This document shows positions 36,186-47,971 of a stretch of DNA of 64,000 nt, piece after piece. Every line of letters starts with the position of its first letter. Position 1 is the stretch's first letter. The position numbers and the translations under genes were made by a program. The notes beneath the pieces were generated by a model, which ran no database searches, had not been told where the DNA came from, and worked only from the letters and a program-made list of their open reading frames with translations. The DNA comes from Azadirachta indica (taxonomy: Eukaryota > Streptophyta > Magnoliopsida > Sapindales > Meliaceae), in the NCBI GenBank assembly GCA_022749755.1, contig CM040447.1, positions 14,669,087 through 14,733,086 of the forward strand, given 5' to 3'.

Positions 36186-36450
36186 TAAAGGGTGCTTTCA
36201 GAAATAAATTTTCGAACATAATCTTTAAATATATTTTTTATTACTTTCAATGAGACTGTAATTTAAAATTTGGAACATATATTAAAGTAGCCATAGATGC
36301 GTATGTAAATATATAATATAATATTTTTTAAAAATTTTATAAAAAAGTTATTTATTAAAAAGTTTATTTTAACATTCTCAAAAATTAAAATACTGAAATA
36401 GGAATAGGACTTAAAACTTATTCTTGAATTGCCTTGAAAACAACCTTAAA
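36186..36450. mobile_element. Possible small hAT-like MITE
   Basis: The left end TAAAGGGTGCTTTCAGAAA and the reverse complement of the right end (TTTAAGGTTGTTTTCAAGG) match at most positions over about 15 bases and enclose AT-rich non-coding DNA. No target duplication is clear. Confidence 0.35.
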
Positions 36451-36648
36451 CGTTAAAACGACTATGGCTTTCTGAGAAAAATAATATTTTTCATTGCATA
36501 CTAAAAAGGGATTTTAATATCACTTAATTAGAATAGCAACTTCTGTGCGGTAAACATTAAATTTAGATATCTGCTATAAAAAACAAAAAATCATTTTTAT
36601 TAAAAAAAAATTTAGATTTACCACCAAAAAAAGGAACATTGGAAAGTA

Positions 36649-36657
36649 ACACGTGTC
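36649..36657. promoter_or_regulatory. G-box/ABRE-like ACACGTGTC
   Basis: A CACGTG core in an ABRE-like context about 190 bases upstream of the gamma carbonic anhydrase ATG. Sequence match only. Confidence 0.35.
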
Positions 36658-36846
36658 AGAATTCTGTTAGTAATTTGAGAAACGGTAGGAAGAATGGCCG
36701 TAGAGAAGAGGCCCCTACTCACCCAGAGGATACACTGTTCCTGCAATTGGAGTCTTGCAGATAGTCCGTTGGATCCTCTTCATTTTCTCAGCTGAAACAC
36801 AGAGTTCCCCAATCTGTGTCTATTGTTCGTCTGTCTTAGCTGAAAG

Positions 36847-39800
36847 ATGGGAACGTTAGGGAGAGCAATCTACAGTGTCGGATTCTGGATCAGAGAAACC
36901 GGCCAAGCCCTTGATCGCCTCGGTTGCCGCCTTCAAGGCAATTATTACTTTCAGGAGCAACGTACGTCTCATATTATCCTAAAATCCTTTTATGATATCT
37001 GTATCTCTCGCTCATTTTTGCAATTCGTTGACCTAAAGCCTTAAATTTTGTTCATTTTGAATTTGCTTACTTGATCAATAAACAACAAAGTGATTTTAGA
37101 TTCCTGCTGTTAGAAGTTAATTTTCAGGTTCTGCTCGGTACTTAAAGCAATGTGACTGTATTTTATTTTGCTTGTTGCTGCTCGTGTTCTTGGATTAGGT
37201 GTAAATGAACATGTATAAAAATGTGATATGTTATGGGTCTATTTCATTGCTGAGAAGTGGTTCTATTTTGATCAATTGTGAAATATAGCTTCAGTATATA
37301 TAGTGCCTCAATTCAGTCAGTGCTGGGATTCTTTTATGATCGGAGATTCGACAGAAATGAGATAGGGTATTATGCAACTCTGTTTTTCATGTAATGTTAT
37401 GCTAAACAGATGTTTATTTCAGTATAGGAGATCCAAATATGCAGTCAATGATGTGTAGTTATAAGGGTAATGGTACTGCATCAATATTATTATCTTTTAC
37501 AGTAGCTTTGTTCTGTCTTGTGCAATGCCGTTGTTTGCAGTCAGTGACTGTGTTTTTCCTCTGGTCATTCATAAATGATTTCTGTATGCAAGAATTTATG
37601 CTGTCTGGTCCAAGGCTTTGTCAGCTTGGAATTTCTTGTTTTATTAATTTTTGTTGGATTAATTATCCATTTGATTATTCAGCCTAAAGTGGTGTCATAT
37701 GCAAACTGTTGTTTTATGTTATTATTATTGTTATTTATTTACTTCAAAATCTCTTCCCATGCTACATATTCTTTTTCCCTGTTTGATCTAACGAATTCTA
37801 GACTTAACAGTTTTGTTAACTGCATTATGTCTGAAAATTGATCTTCATATGCATGTTCAAGCAAAAATTTCGTTATTGTTTATGAGAAGGCTTTCTTAAT
37901 TATCTTATTTCAGTAGATTCTTCCTTATTACACTGAATTGATTTTATGAGATACCATTCATTTAACTGATTCTTACCTTTGTTTATGAAGTGTCTAGGCA
38001 TCGAACACTCATGAACGTCTTTGACAAAGCTCCTGTTGTTGATAAGGATGCATTTGTGGCCCCTAGTGCATCTATCATTGGCGATGTTCAGGTGGGCCGG
38101 AGTTCTTCCATTTGGTATGGATGTGTTCTGAGAGGTAAGCTGATATTTTAATCCTCAGTAAGTTGGCTATTCTGAACTTTGGTTTTATTCTCCTTTTGTG
38201 ATCTCAATAAGTTGTCTACAAAACAATAACTTCTGAATTACTTTATTTATATCAGTTTAATGTTTCAGTTAACTGCTCTTTAGTTTCATGTTGTCGAATA
38301 TTAACATTGTTTTAGAAAAAGAGGGTTTTAACATTTAATGACATGTAGATTATAGTCCAATGGGTCTTAGTTGATCTTAATACTTTGATTTCATAACACA
38401 GGTGCTAAATATTGTACATACAGGGTGTAAAGTCTCAAATATATTTAAGCCTGAAGATAAAATAGTGAATTCAAGCAAACATTGTCTGCGATTGCTATTA
38501 GAGAACTGATATTAATGATATCTCTGATGATGTGTAACATTTCGGTTTATTCCACTTGCAAATGAACAAAGAATAAATAGTATAGTAATGGGTATTGTCT
38601 AAAAAGTCTTAATATTAAGGATAAAGCTTTATATTTCTCAAGAGAGCTTTTGAGATGCCGTATGATGTTGAAAAAGTGAAGGAGTTTGGTTGTTGGACAA
38701 TTAGTCTTCAAAGTCAATCAGTTTTGGATCACATGAGACAAAGTTCTGGCTGCTAATAAGTAAGTGTTTCAGATCATTAATGGCGCTGATCCTTAATAGT
38801 ATTGGTGACTTACTGGGACGTGTTATATTTCATGCTGAAGTAAATGATGCAGTGCAGTAGGTATGAAATTGCTTGCATAAAATACTCTTTGAAAGTTAGA
38901 TTTTTATTTTTCTCTTCTCTTTTTATTCTCATTAATCAATATGATATGAGAAAATACTAACAAGATGTTAAGATGATAGTGCTACTGTTATATTATGCTG
39001 TTAACATAATGGTGAGAATGAACTTAATTTACTACTTATGTCAGTTTGTGTTTGATTAGTCTACGTTTGAAACCGTTTGAGCCATGAGTCCTCTCTCTTT
39101 CTCTGACTATGTAGCACAAGCACATTGTAGATTTTGGATGTTCTTATTTGATTAGGGCTTCCTGTGTGCAGGCGATGTTAACAACATCAGCATTGGGTCT
39201 GGAACAAATATACAAGACAATTCCCTTGTACATGTGGCAAAATCAAATCTTGCTGGGAAGGTCTTACCAACTATCATTGGAGATAATGTTACTGTTGGTG
39301 AGTGACATCCAATCATCTTTAAATATCAATGTGGCCTTGGGGGTGGGTTTTTTCAAGGGTCTTCAATACTGATCATCTTAAACGGACAGGTCACAGTGCT
39401 GTCTTACATGGATGTACTGTTGAGGATGAGGCATTTGTTGGTATGGGTGCTACATTGCTGGATGGAGTTTATGTTGAGAAACATTCCATGGTTGCTGCTG
39501 GAGCTCTTGTAAGGCAGAACACTAGGATTCCTTGTGGAGAGGTCTGTGAACACCTCTGATCTTTTTGGTGTTATTTTACCAGAAATGCCATAAAGTTATA
39601 TTTGTTTAGAGAACTTCTTTTATTTATATGAATGGAATATGTAGAAAAATTTAGGATGTGAATAATTTTGATATGAGAGGTATTAGAACTTGTAGCTATT
39701 CAGTAGCTGGATTGAGTTGTTTATTCTTAAGCCACATGGTCAAATTAGCCTGGAAATTTTTGGCAATGGCATTTATTGCTTCATCATTTAGTGGCGTTGG

Positions 39801-40809
39801 TATTGAGTCAGATGTATATAAGCTTGACAATAGGATGCTCAATGCTGGAAATAGGAATTGAGTGTTGCCCTGTTGCAAATTATCTTATAGTTTTGATCCT
39901 CATGGCCTTTCTTGTGGTGTAATTGTCTGGTGTTTTTGTTTCTCTTTTTTTCAAACCTTTTCCTTCTCTTCCATTTGTGGTGGTGCCTTTTCACTGAAGC
40001 TTATTGTTGGTTTTTGTGTTGTGGGATGAGGGTCATGCCCCATTTAATTTTTTGCGGAAGAACTAGCTATTACCACTTTCCATTTGTATCTCATGGTTGA
40101 AACACATATACTGGAAACTTGGGTTTCATTGGGAGATCTACAAGTGTTGAGCCTCAGAAATCCTAGATGTGACATCCGTAGCTAGTCTTTGGCCCTGCTG
40201 AATATTGGCATCGGAATTTCGATTGTTTGTGTATTGAAAACTGTGATGACAGTGACTTGCCCAATCTGCCTTGTTGTCACAATCCTACATTAGATACAAA
40301 AAAAAATGGCAAGTGCTTAACCAGTGACACTTAGCAGGGCCTGTCTGATTTTAGTAGTTTTCTTTAATCATGTGATAATTTTAATATTGAAGTTGACACA
40401 CTAGATTCAACTAGTGGGATGGCTCCAACAGGATTTGAGCTCAATACCCTTCCTAAACTTTGCTGTCATTTATTTATTTTCAATATGACTTGAATCAGAG
40501 ATATTAAAAGCCATCTTTTACCAATTACAGGTCTGGGGAGGTAATCCAGCAAGGTTCCTAAGGAAGCTTACGGAGGAAGAGATGGCCTTTATCTCCCAGT
40601 CAGCCATAAATTATGCCAACTTGGCACAGGTTCATGCAGCTGAGAATGCAAAGAGTTTTGATGAAATTGAGTTTGAGAAGGTGCTTCGCAAGAAATTTGC
40701 TCGTCGTGATGAGGAGTACGATTCAATGCTTGGTGTTGTTCGTGAGACACCTCCCGAGCTTATTCTTCCCAATAATATTATGCCAGATAAAGTGCCAAAA
40801 ACGGCTTAA
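36847..40809 (+). CDS. GAMMACA: Mitochondrial gamma carbonic anhydrase (complex I subunit)
   Basis: Five coding exons: 36847-36961, 37991-38134, 39172-39297, 39390-39541, 40531-40809; 816 nt, 271 residues. It is a member of the trimeric left-handed beta-helix domain attached to plant mitochondrial complex I. Hexapeptide repeats (for example IIGDVQVG, ISIGSGTNIQDN, TIIGDNVTVG, AFVGMGATLLDG) occupy about residues 60-185. Zinc-binding histidines fall at residues 107 (LVHVA), 130 and 135 (VGHSAVLHGC), and Arg86/Asp88 (LRGDVNN) are present, so this is a CA1/CA2/CA3-like subunit with the metal site kept and not a CA-like (CAL) one. The N-terminus MGTLGRAIYSVGFWIRETGQ is the family's targeting and membrane-contact segment. 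A C-terminal helix (about 190-240) follows the helix barrel. Known: CA2 loss depletes complex I in Arabidopsis. CA1 and CA2 cannot be separated by eye. Confidence 0.95.
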
Positions 40810-42200
40810 GTGCTAACTCCAGGGCAGGTTTGTCCTCCTGAGATTCAAATGTGACTGGATATTTTGTTTATGTGCGGGATTCATAGGAAATAGGTGCTTT
40901 TCAATTCAAATAATTTCTGGGGACTCAATCCAAAATCTTAAAGTCAAATCATGGTGCACATTTCAGGCATCTGACTGTGTTCAACCACGAGAAACTTCAT
41001 TTTTTAGTTTTTTAAGAAAATCTTCTATCATGGAACATGCGATCCAGATGTTTTAATCATTCAGGATGGTTTTGTGATAATTTTTTTTGTACTCTTAGAG
41101 CAGAATTATTTTGCATTCTTCACCAGAAATAAAGAAGGTGGATTCTGTCGTCTGGGGCGTGATACATGTCTCCAGGATTTCTATAGTTGCAATCCTGGAT
41201 CCATTCTAGTGACACCATTTCTTATAAAATAATATCCTAAATTTAGTTTGGCTCTATATTCATTTTAATGCATATTAATATATTTATTTTATCACGACTT
41301 TTGACTTGTAAAGGACAAAGTGTATGATTGGAATTCAAAGTCACAATTGCCATGGAATAAAATTACTATATATGCATGAAAAAAATTAAGCGGCGGAGGG
41401 ATTGATCTGGTCTCAAATAAAAAGAGTAGCGATTACAGAAACGCTTTCCAAAAGTTAATAGAAGCCTGACATTTTTACCCTTGATAGTTTGTAAGTTAAC
41501 ATCACCAGTACATAGTCTTGTGCCTGCTATGCAGGCAGGAAGCAGTTCATCAATTTTGGTGTTCATCTTCGGCTCCAAGGATTGCCGTATTGGATTCATT
41601 CAACAGACCAGAGGGGAGGTATGCAGGTGGGCTTTCTGTGAAGTTAAACATGACGTCGAAGAAATGGTAGCGGTAATATTCAGTTCCCACATCTTCAAAT
41701 GAAAGTGAGTACCACAAAAAATGGCTGAGTAGAGCCCAATGCCATCAACTAGGCTTGGTGGGCTTAGCTGGGCTGCATGTCTATTGGCGCATTATTGTGA
41801 TTATTTTTTTTAAAAAAAAAATATTGGTTCTTAAATGCTAGGGACTGGAGGTGAAAGTTGACCTTTGATTGTAAAAGCTTTATAAGAAAAATAGTAATAA
41901 TTGCTACACCATCCGTCAGGCAGTCGTCAACACTAAACCTAAATAGGCTTGCAAGTCATTATTGAATCGAATGAATGATTCAACATCCATCATACCCAAG
42001 TTCATTCGTCTTTTCTTTTTTTTTTTTTTTCTCTTTTTTCAATCAATTTTTTTGGGATAATTATCATAATATATTTAATAATGCCCAATTCATAATAATG
42101 TCAAAAGTTTAATACTTCAAAATAAAGGTAGAAGAAAATGGAATGAAGTTAATCTATACCCTACCCAATAATTTGTACTTTTATCTATAATCAGCTGACC
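40810..42200. other. 3' region of gamma-CA gene, no further gene
   Basis: Likely 3' UTR to about 41120 and then spacer. Open stretches on both strands around 41366-41702 overlap each other and resemble no family; I leave them unannotated. Confidence 0.5.
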
Positions 42201-42655
42201 ATATATATATATATATGGTTTTGAGGATTTTCAAACAATAAAGAGTAGAATAAAATTTAACGTGTTTGATATCATGGATGGAGTTGTACATTTAATTAAT
42301 TAATCTAAATGTTTTATTTTAAATTATTATGCATCATTAATCATAATCATTTGAATGGTACCTTATGATAAGATAATAAATTATTTTTAAAAAAATACAA
42401 AAATTTCAAATCTAATTATAACTAATTAAGAAGAGTAATATTACCTGTAACCGAATACACAATTTATATCTCAAAAATATGAAATTCAAAGCGTTGGATC
42501 ATATAATTTAAAAATATGAGAAATAAACAAAATGAAACTGTCCAGATAATATATATCTTGATGGATTGATGAATGAGTGAGTGAGTGTGAGATATCATAT
42601 AATTTCCCAAATTAATACATATTATATGGGGAGTTTCAGTTTCAGTTTGTGTTTG

Positions 42656-42684
42656 TGAATGTGAATGTGAATGTGAATGTGAAT
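42656..42684. repeat. (GTGAAT)n minisatellite
   Basis: About five copies of the hexamer GTGAAT, preceded by GTTTGTGTTTGT. Confidence 0.85.
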
Positions 42685-43005
42685 GGGAATAATATTAATA
42701 TTTATATGTGACGAGGCTCAGCTCATCCACTCAGACACAGCAACTGGGATTTTTGGGGGCCATGCCATCATCCTCTCTATTTCGTACAGTTTTGTTTCTT
42801 TTACTTAGCAATTATTATATTCCACCATTTTAATTATTATTTTTTTAAGAAAAAATAAACAACAACAACATAGACGTTTTCTTTTGGTATAATTTTGTTT
42901 CGTACAATAATTCAAAATGTATAATTTTAATCTACCTGTTCACTTCTATTATTTTATACATAACTAACTATGCGTGCTTCCCATAAGCATGCCAACCTAA
43001 TTCCA

Positions 43006-43030
43006 AACCCAACCCAACCCAACCCAACCC
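43006..43030. repeat. (AACCC)5
   Basis: Five perfect copies of AACCC. The minus strand has five GGG runs with TT loops, so it can form a G-quadruplex in principle. Confidence 0.9.
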
Positions 43031-45335
43031 AAATTATACAAGTAATAATGCATGCAAACGCATTTTTCTAAAAAGATACAATAAGAAATTCAACATTTAT
43101 ATCTATTTAATATTCAAAAAACAATAATAAATAGCCATGCCTATATTTAATAATTTTAAAAAAATAAATATAATATAATATGCGCTCTGTCTGGGGCTGG
43201 GACAGAGTAAACTGTAGCCCGTGAATGCTGAAAGATACGATCTAAATGTAATCTATGTATAGAGGAGAGGGACAAATCTACTTGCTATACTTAGCCACGT
43301 ACACGTAGAGTTATCAGACCTTACGTGACTTGCAGCTAAGAATACAACAACAATGACAACATATACAGCAGACCCTACCTTACAAACATGCAATTCCTGG
43401 CGATCTACATACATATCAACTCAACTGTGTTTTTCGCTGTAAATTAATCATCATTGATCGTCATCGTCAACAACAACTTGAACTTGTTGCACAACAGCAA
43501 GAGGAAGCTGCACTTAGTAGCTATAGCGGACATGCATCTGATGTTACTGTATATCTCTCATTGTATTGTATTCTATACATCCCACTTCGCTGTCATTAAT
43601 TATTACTATTATTAATGCAGTACAAAAATAAATAAATAAATAAATAAATAAGTGAATGAATGAACGATGGGTTTTTTGAGCCAATGCAATAAGCTATATA
43701 GCTATAGCAACTAACGTAGCCAGCGGCGGCTAAGTCCCACTTGCATAAATAAAAGTGGCAAACATAAGGGCCCCGGATTCGAGCAGAGATGGAGGGAGGG
43801 AGCGAGAGACACATGCAGCAGAGAGCATCCACCTCTTTTCTTTTTGAAGTGGATTTTGGATTTTGGTTTCAGATTTGAACTACAATGGTCCAATTGGAAT
43901 TTCAGTAATCCTTACTTTCCGGGAAAATTTGCAAAATGACTGAAAGCACAGCGCTCGCTCACCCACCAAACAATCAGTGAAAACTCGTATTCGTAATCAT
44001 AATAAATAATAATTGATTGCAATATTACAGCAGCATGATATATAGTTTAAGGAAAGCTTGCAACGCTCTGCACAAAAAGATCAAAGGCATGCCAAACATT
44101 TTTAATCTTATTTAGGGTAGATTTGGCTTTATTTATATATGTATATTCATATTTCGTTGTAGCAAAGTTTCTTTGAATCTTTACAAGTTGAGAAAAAGGA
44201 AGAATGTGCAGTACAGGCATTATAGATGTGATATATAATATAATCTAGCTACTAAAAAGAAAAGAGAAAAAAAAAAAAAAAAACACTTGTGTATTATTTT
44301 ATAATAAATATTATTTATTTATTTATTTATTTATTTATGGGGACAAACGCCAAAGTGATCAAAAGAAGATAGACTGCCGAACAGTACTGCTCACTCACTG
44401 TTCAATTTTGTTGTTTAATTAGCTACCTGTTATTATTATTCGGTTAATAAAATTACGTTCGAATTTCAAGAACCCATTTTTGTACTTTTCATTGTTTTGT
44501 CTACCTGATCTACAAGAGAAGGAGACGTAGAGACCGAGACACGCACTTAAAACACGCATCAAACTAGTTAATATGGCGCCGCAGCTTTATCTTTAATTTA
44601 TAAATTAATTACATTAATCATTTCTAATTTTTATTTATAATTAAAATTATTCCTTGAAAGAGAAGAACAGCCAGAGCCAGAGCCAGAGCCAGAGCCAATT
44701 GATGATCAATGGATGCGATTGCGTGATAGTCATATTTTCTAATAATTTTAATCATCGCAATCACCTACACATACACATACACATACACATACACATGCAT
44801 AGTCAAATCCATACAAATATTTTAAATGGTTTAGTGTGTATGCATAGACAGTAACACTATATGCAACTTTTTCGAAGAATTTTAAAAAGAAAAAAGAATC
44901 TTCGAGCTGGCATTTTTGAAATGAAGAAGAAGTTTCCTCCTATCAACGAAATTAATCGAAATTTGTATCTAATAATTACAAACAAACACACTCATGCATA
45001 ATCTAATAAATATATATATATTATACAATTAATAATTTAAAACACATTATTCGTTCATACAATTACTTATATTAACATTAAAATTAACATCAATTTACAA
45101 TAAAAATACGATATATTAACGAAACAATTAATGTGGAGAATTGGGAAAGTAGGGAGTATGAAAGTTAAGAGATTTTGAAGAATAATTACTTGGACCGCAT
45201 AAAAATTTTGTGAGTGGCAGATAGCTAGCTTTCTAGCTTTATACTGTGCTGTGTAATCTCATAATGTCGTTGTCACAGTTTAGTTTTCAGACATGCATGC
45301 TGTCCACGTTCTAACTAATGCATTACTTCATCTAA

Positions 45336-45355
45336 CCTAACCCTAACCCTAACCC
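45336..45355. repeat. Telomere-like CCTAACCC repeat
   Basis: CCTAACCCTAACCCTAACCC: three CCCTAA units. The usual plant telomere unit has one more A (CCCTAAA). Confidence 0.85.
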
Positions 45356-47862
45356 AATAATCTCTGTAAATTTAATTCTGAAATCTCAAGTGGATCTTGG
45401 TTTGTATTAATTATATTAAATTAATAATTCTGTACAATTTAATTAATGTTCAATATCTTTGACGTCGTCTGCAAATGTAACAATATGCCTACGTACCTTC
45501 TTCTGATTGGTTTTGTTACTTCTATTTATATTTATTCCTTTGTATTATTTATCGATTTTATTTGGCAGAAACATGGCCTCCACCACTTCTTATTATTCAT
45601 ACTTCGTTTTCGGGTTTTAGTACAACGAAACTGCAGTCACTATCATATTAATTCTAATAGTTTAAAATTGCTTTTCAACCATCTCGTTGTAAAAGTAAAA
45701 CAGTACTATATTACAATATCCCCGGCTTAATACTATAAAACTTCACTACTAATTTGTTTTTTTTTTTTTTCCAAAGATAATTCAATACATTGAGTTTTTA
45801 GTAGTACAAAATACAAAATTAAAGATCGATCTTAATTAGCGACATTATTAATAGACTTAATAATCCCACGTAGATAGCGACTTATACGATCATCCATGCA
45901 TTTACTTATAACATCTATATTTTTATTTAATTTTATAAAAACAAAATTCCATTTTATTTTTATGATCTTTTAATGTTGGTATAAATATGTGATTTGTAAC
46001 ACACAAAAATATATTTGGAAATGGGATGTGCAATTAGAATGGTACTTAAAAAATCGGAAGTACTAATTTATTAACCAGATATATATGGTGGGATGTGGGG
46101 GCAAATGATATTTAATTTGAAAGAAAAATGCAACAACCTAGCGATCTAACATTCTCTGCCTTCAATTCCACATCCAACACTCATCTAATCATTAGAGCCA
46201 CGCACCCTCCATCTCCATCTCTATCTCTCTCTCTAATATTATTTCTTATTTTATTTTTAAAAAAATTATTTCAATTTTTCCATTAAAAGACAAAATATAA
46301 ATCTACATTTCTTAATAGGCAAGGTTTCAATTTATCACATTTATTCTGACCCCAAAAAAAAAAAAAAAACTATTACATTATTCCTAAAAATAATTTTGTT
46401 TCAACAATTTTACACTTTCGCAAGATTATAATTTTCACAAAATATTAAAAAATAAACCTAAACATATACTTGTAATTGTTATACTGTTAAACGTTAAAAA
46501 TACAGATGATTAAAATATTAGCTAAATACTATTTATTTAATTTCATAATAATTTTATTTAAATATTTTTTGTTTTGAGTATCATAATAATTTTAAATTAA
46601 ACATCAGTGGCACTCAATCCTAGGCATATTTTTAATGTTTTGACAAAAATTTGGCCACTATCTACAGTTGCTTAGCACGAACAACACTCTTAAATGTTAT
46701 CAGCAAGGGTATAGATGTAATTTTCTGTACAATGCCAAAAGAACAGGGTCATAAAACATACATGGAAATTGGAGCACAGAAACATAATAAGGGCAGGCGT
46801 CCTCCAACAGTAAGACCCTTGTCCTCAAATGTCAAATAGACTCAACACTAGGTCCTTATCAACATCATACGTGTATCTAACATTCTACGTCTGCCCACTT
46901 TATTTCTTTGAACCAAAATATGAGAACGAGGTTTTAACTTCCAACTTGTGTATTTGTTTAATAATAATTGTTAACATCTCTCATTTACATTTATCCAATT
47001 TCACACATTTTAGTCAATCACTACTCACACAGCAAACCCAAATAAACCAAACAAAACAAACACTGTTTGTTCGTGGTTTTTTTTAATACCATTTATGTCC
47101 TAAGAAAATGTCCCACCAACGCCAACCATACTCATTCCCGCGTTTTCACTGCCTACCGCTTATGCTACACCTGTCATTTCTCTCACTAACGAAAATAAAT
47201 TAATTAATTAGATTTACTTAATTATGTTCTTTTCTGTTTAACTTATTACAGACTCTACTCTACAGTCAAAAGCAAAAGGTTGCACATGTAATTTGATATT
47301 TGTATTTAAAAAAAAAACCATTTGCAAATCGCATTTCTTTTTTTCTTTGGGTAAACGTAATAATAATTCAAAATCCCCTTTTTCTTTCCTTTATTTTTTT
47401 TTTGTATTATTTGATTGTAATTAGAAAAAATTATGAAGGATTAAGAAATTATATTACCTCTAATTTAATAATTAAGTTTTGGAAAAATAATTTCTTAACA
47501 ATTTTTATCAAAATATTTAATTAAACACTAAAAGAAATTCTATTTATAAAAATTATATGAATTTTCAGAAAAGTTTTACATGAAGAAATCATGCCTAAAC
47601 ACCCTTAGTATTGGAGATACTTCTTTTCGTTTATTCTTATTTTTTCTAATATATATTATTAAAACTTTGAAATATGAAAATTTGTAGAACAAAAATTTCA
47701 AAAACCATTTTGGTACAAAATCTTTTTTTATCGATGCAATAATGATGTCCTTTTTGGTCATTCCACAATTTTGTTTTCGTTGTTTTCAATTTTTGTTTTT
47801 TCGGTTTCTCACTTTTTCGTCGTCCTGCTTCTGATTCTGCAGAGCTTCTGCAGACACGAAGA

Positions 47863-47889
47863 GAGAGTGAGAGTGAGAGAGAGAGAGGA
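47863..47889. repeat. (GA)n tract in the auxilin-like gene promoter
   Basis: GA-rich tract some 80-110 bases before the ATG of the auxilin-like gene. A TATA-like TATAAAG lies at 47923-47929, but the short distance to the ATG makes its role as the core TATA uncertain. Confidence 0.5.
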
Positions 47890-47971
47890 AGGTGTGTAGA
47901 AAATATAGCATAAAGCAGAGCTTATAAAGGGAAAATAATAACACAAACAAGCCCTAGAATATCTCACTTTC

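Larger units (their letters stand above)
42201..47860. other. Long gene-free region rich in simple repeats
   Basis: About 5.6 kb. Contents: (TA)n at 42201-42218; (GTGAAT)n at 42656-42684; (AACCC)5 at 43006-43030; (AAAT)n at about 43627-43650; (TTTA)n at 44314-44337; (AGAGCC)n at 44669-44696; (ACATAC)n at 44768-44795; telomere-like CCTAACCC units at 45336-45355. I saw no protein-coding gene and no recognisable conserved microRNA. Confidence 0.55.

Noticed and set aside
41366..41702. Overlapping open frames on both strands downstream of gamma-CA
   Set aside because: No family resemblance, no splice signals, and the two frames are mutually exclusive shadows.
44379..44403. Short hairpin GAACAGT...ACTGTTC near a TCACTCACTG sequence, reminiscent of a miR156 precursor
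   Set aside because: The stem is only about 7 bp, and no mature miR156-like 20-mer or long fold-back is present.
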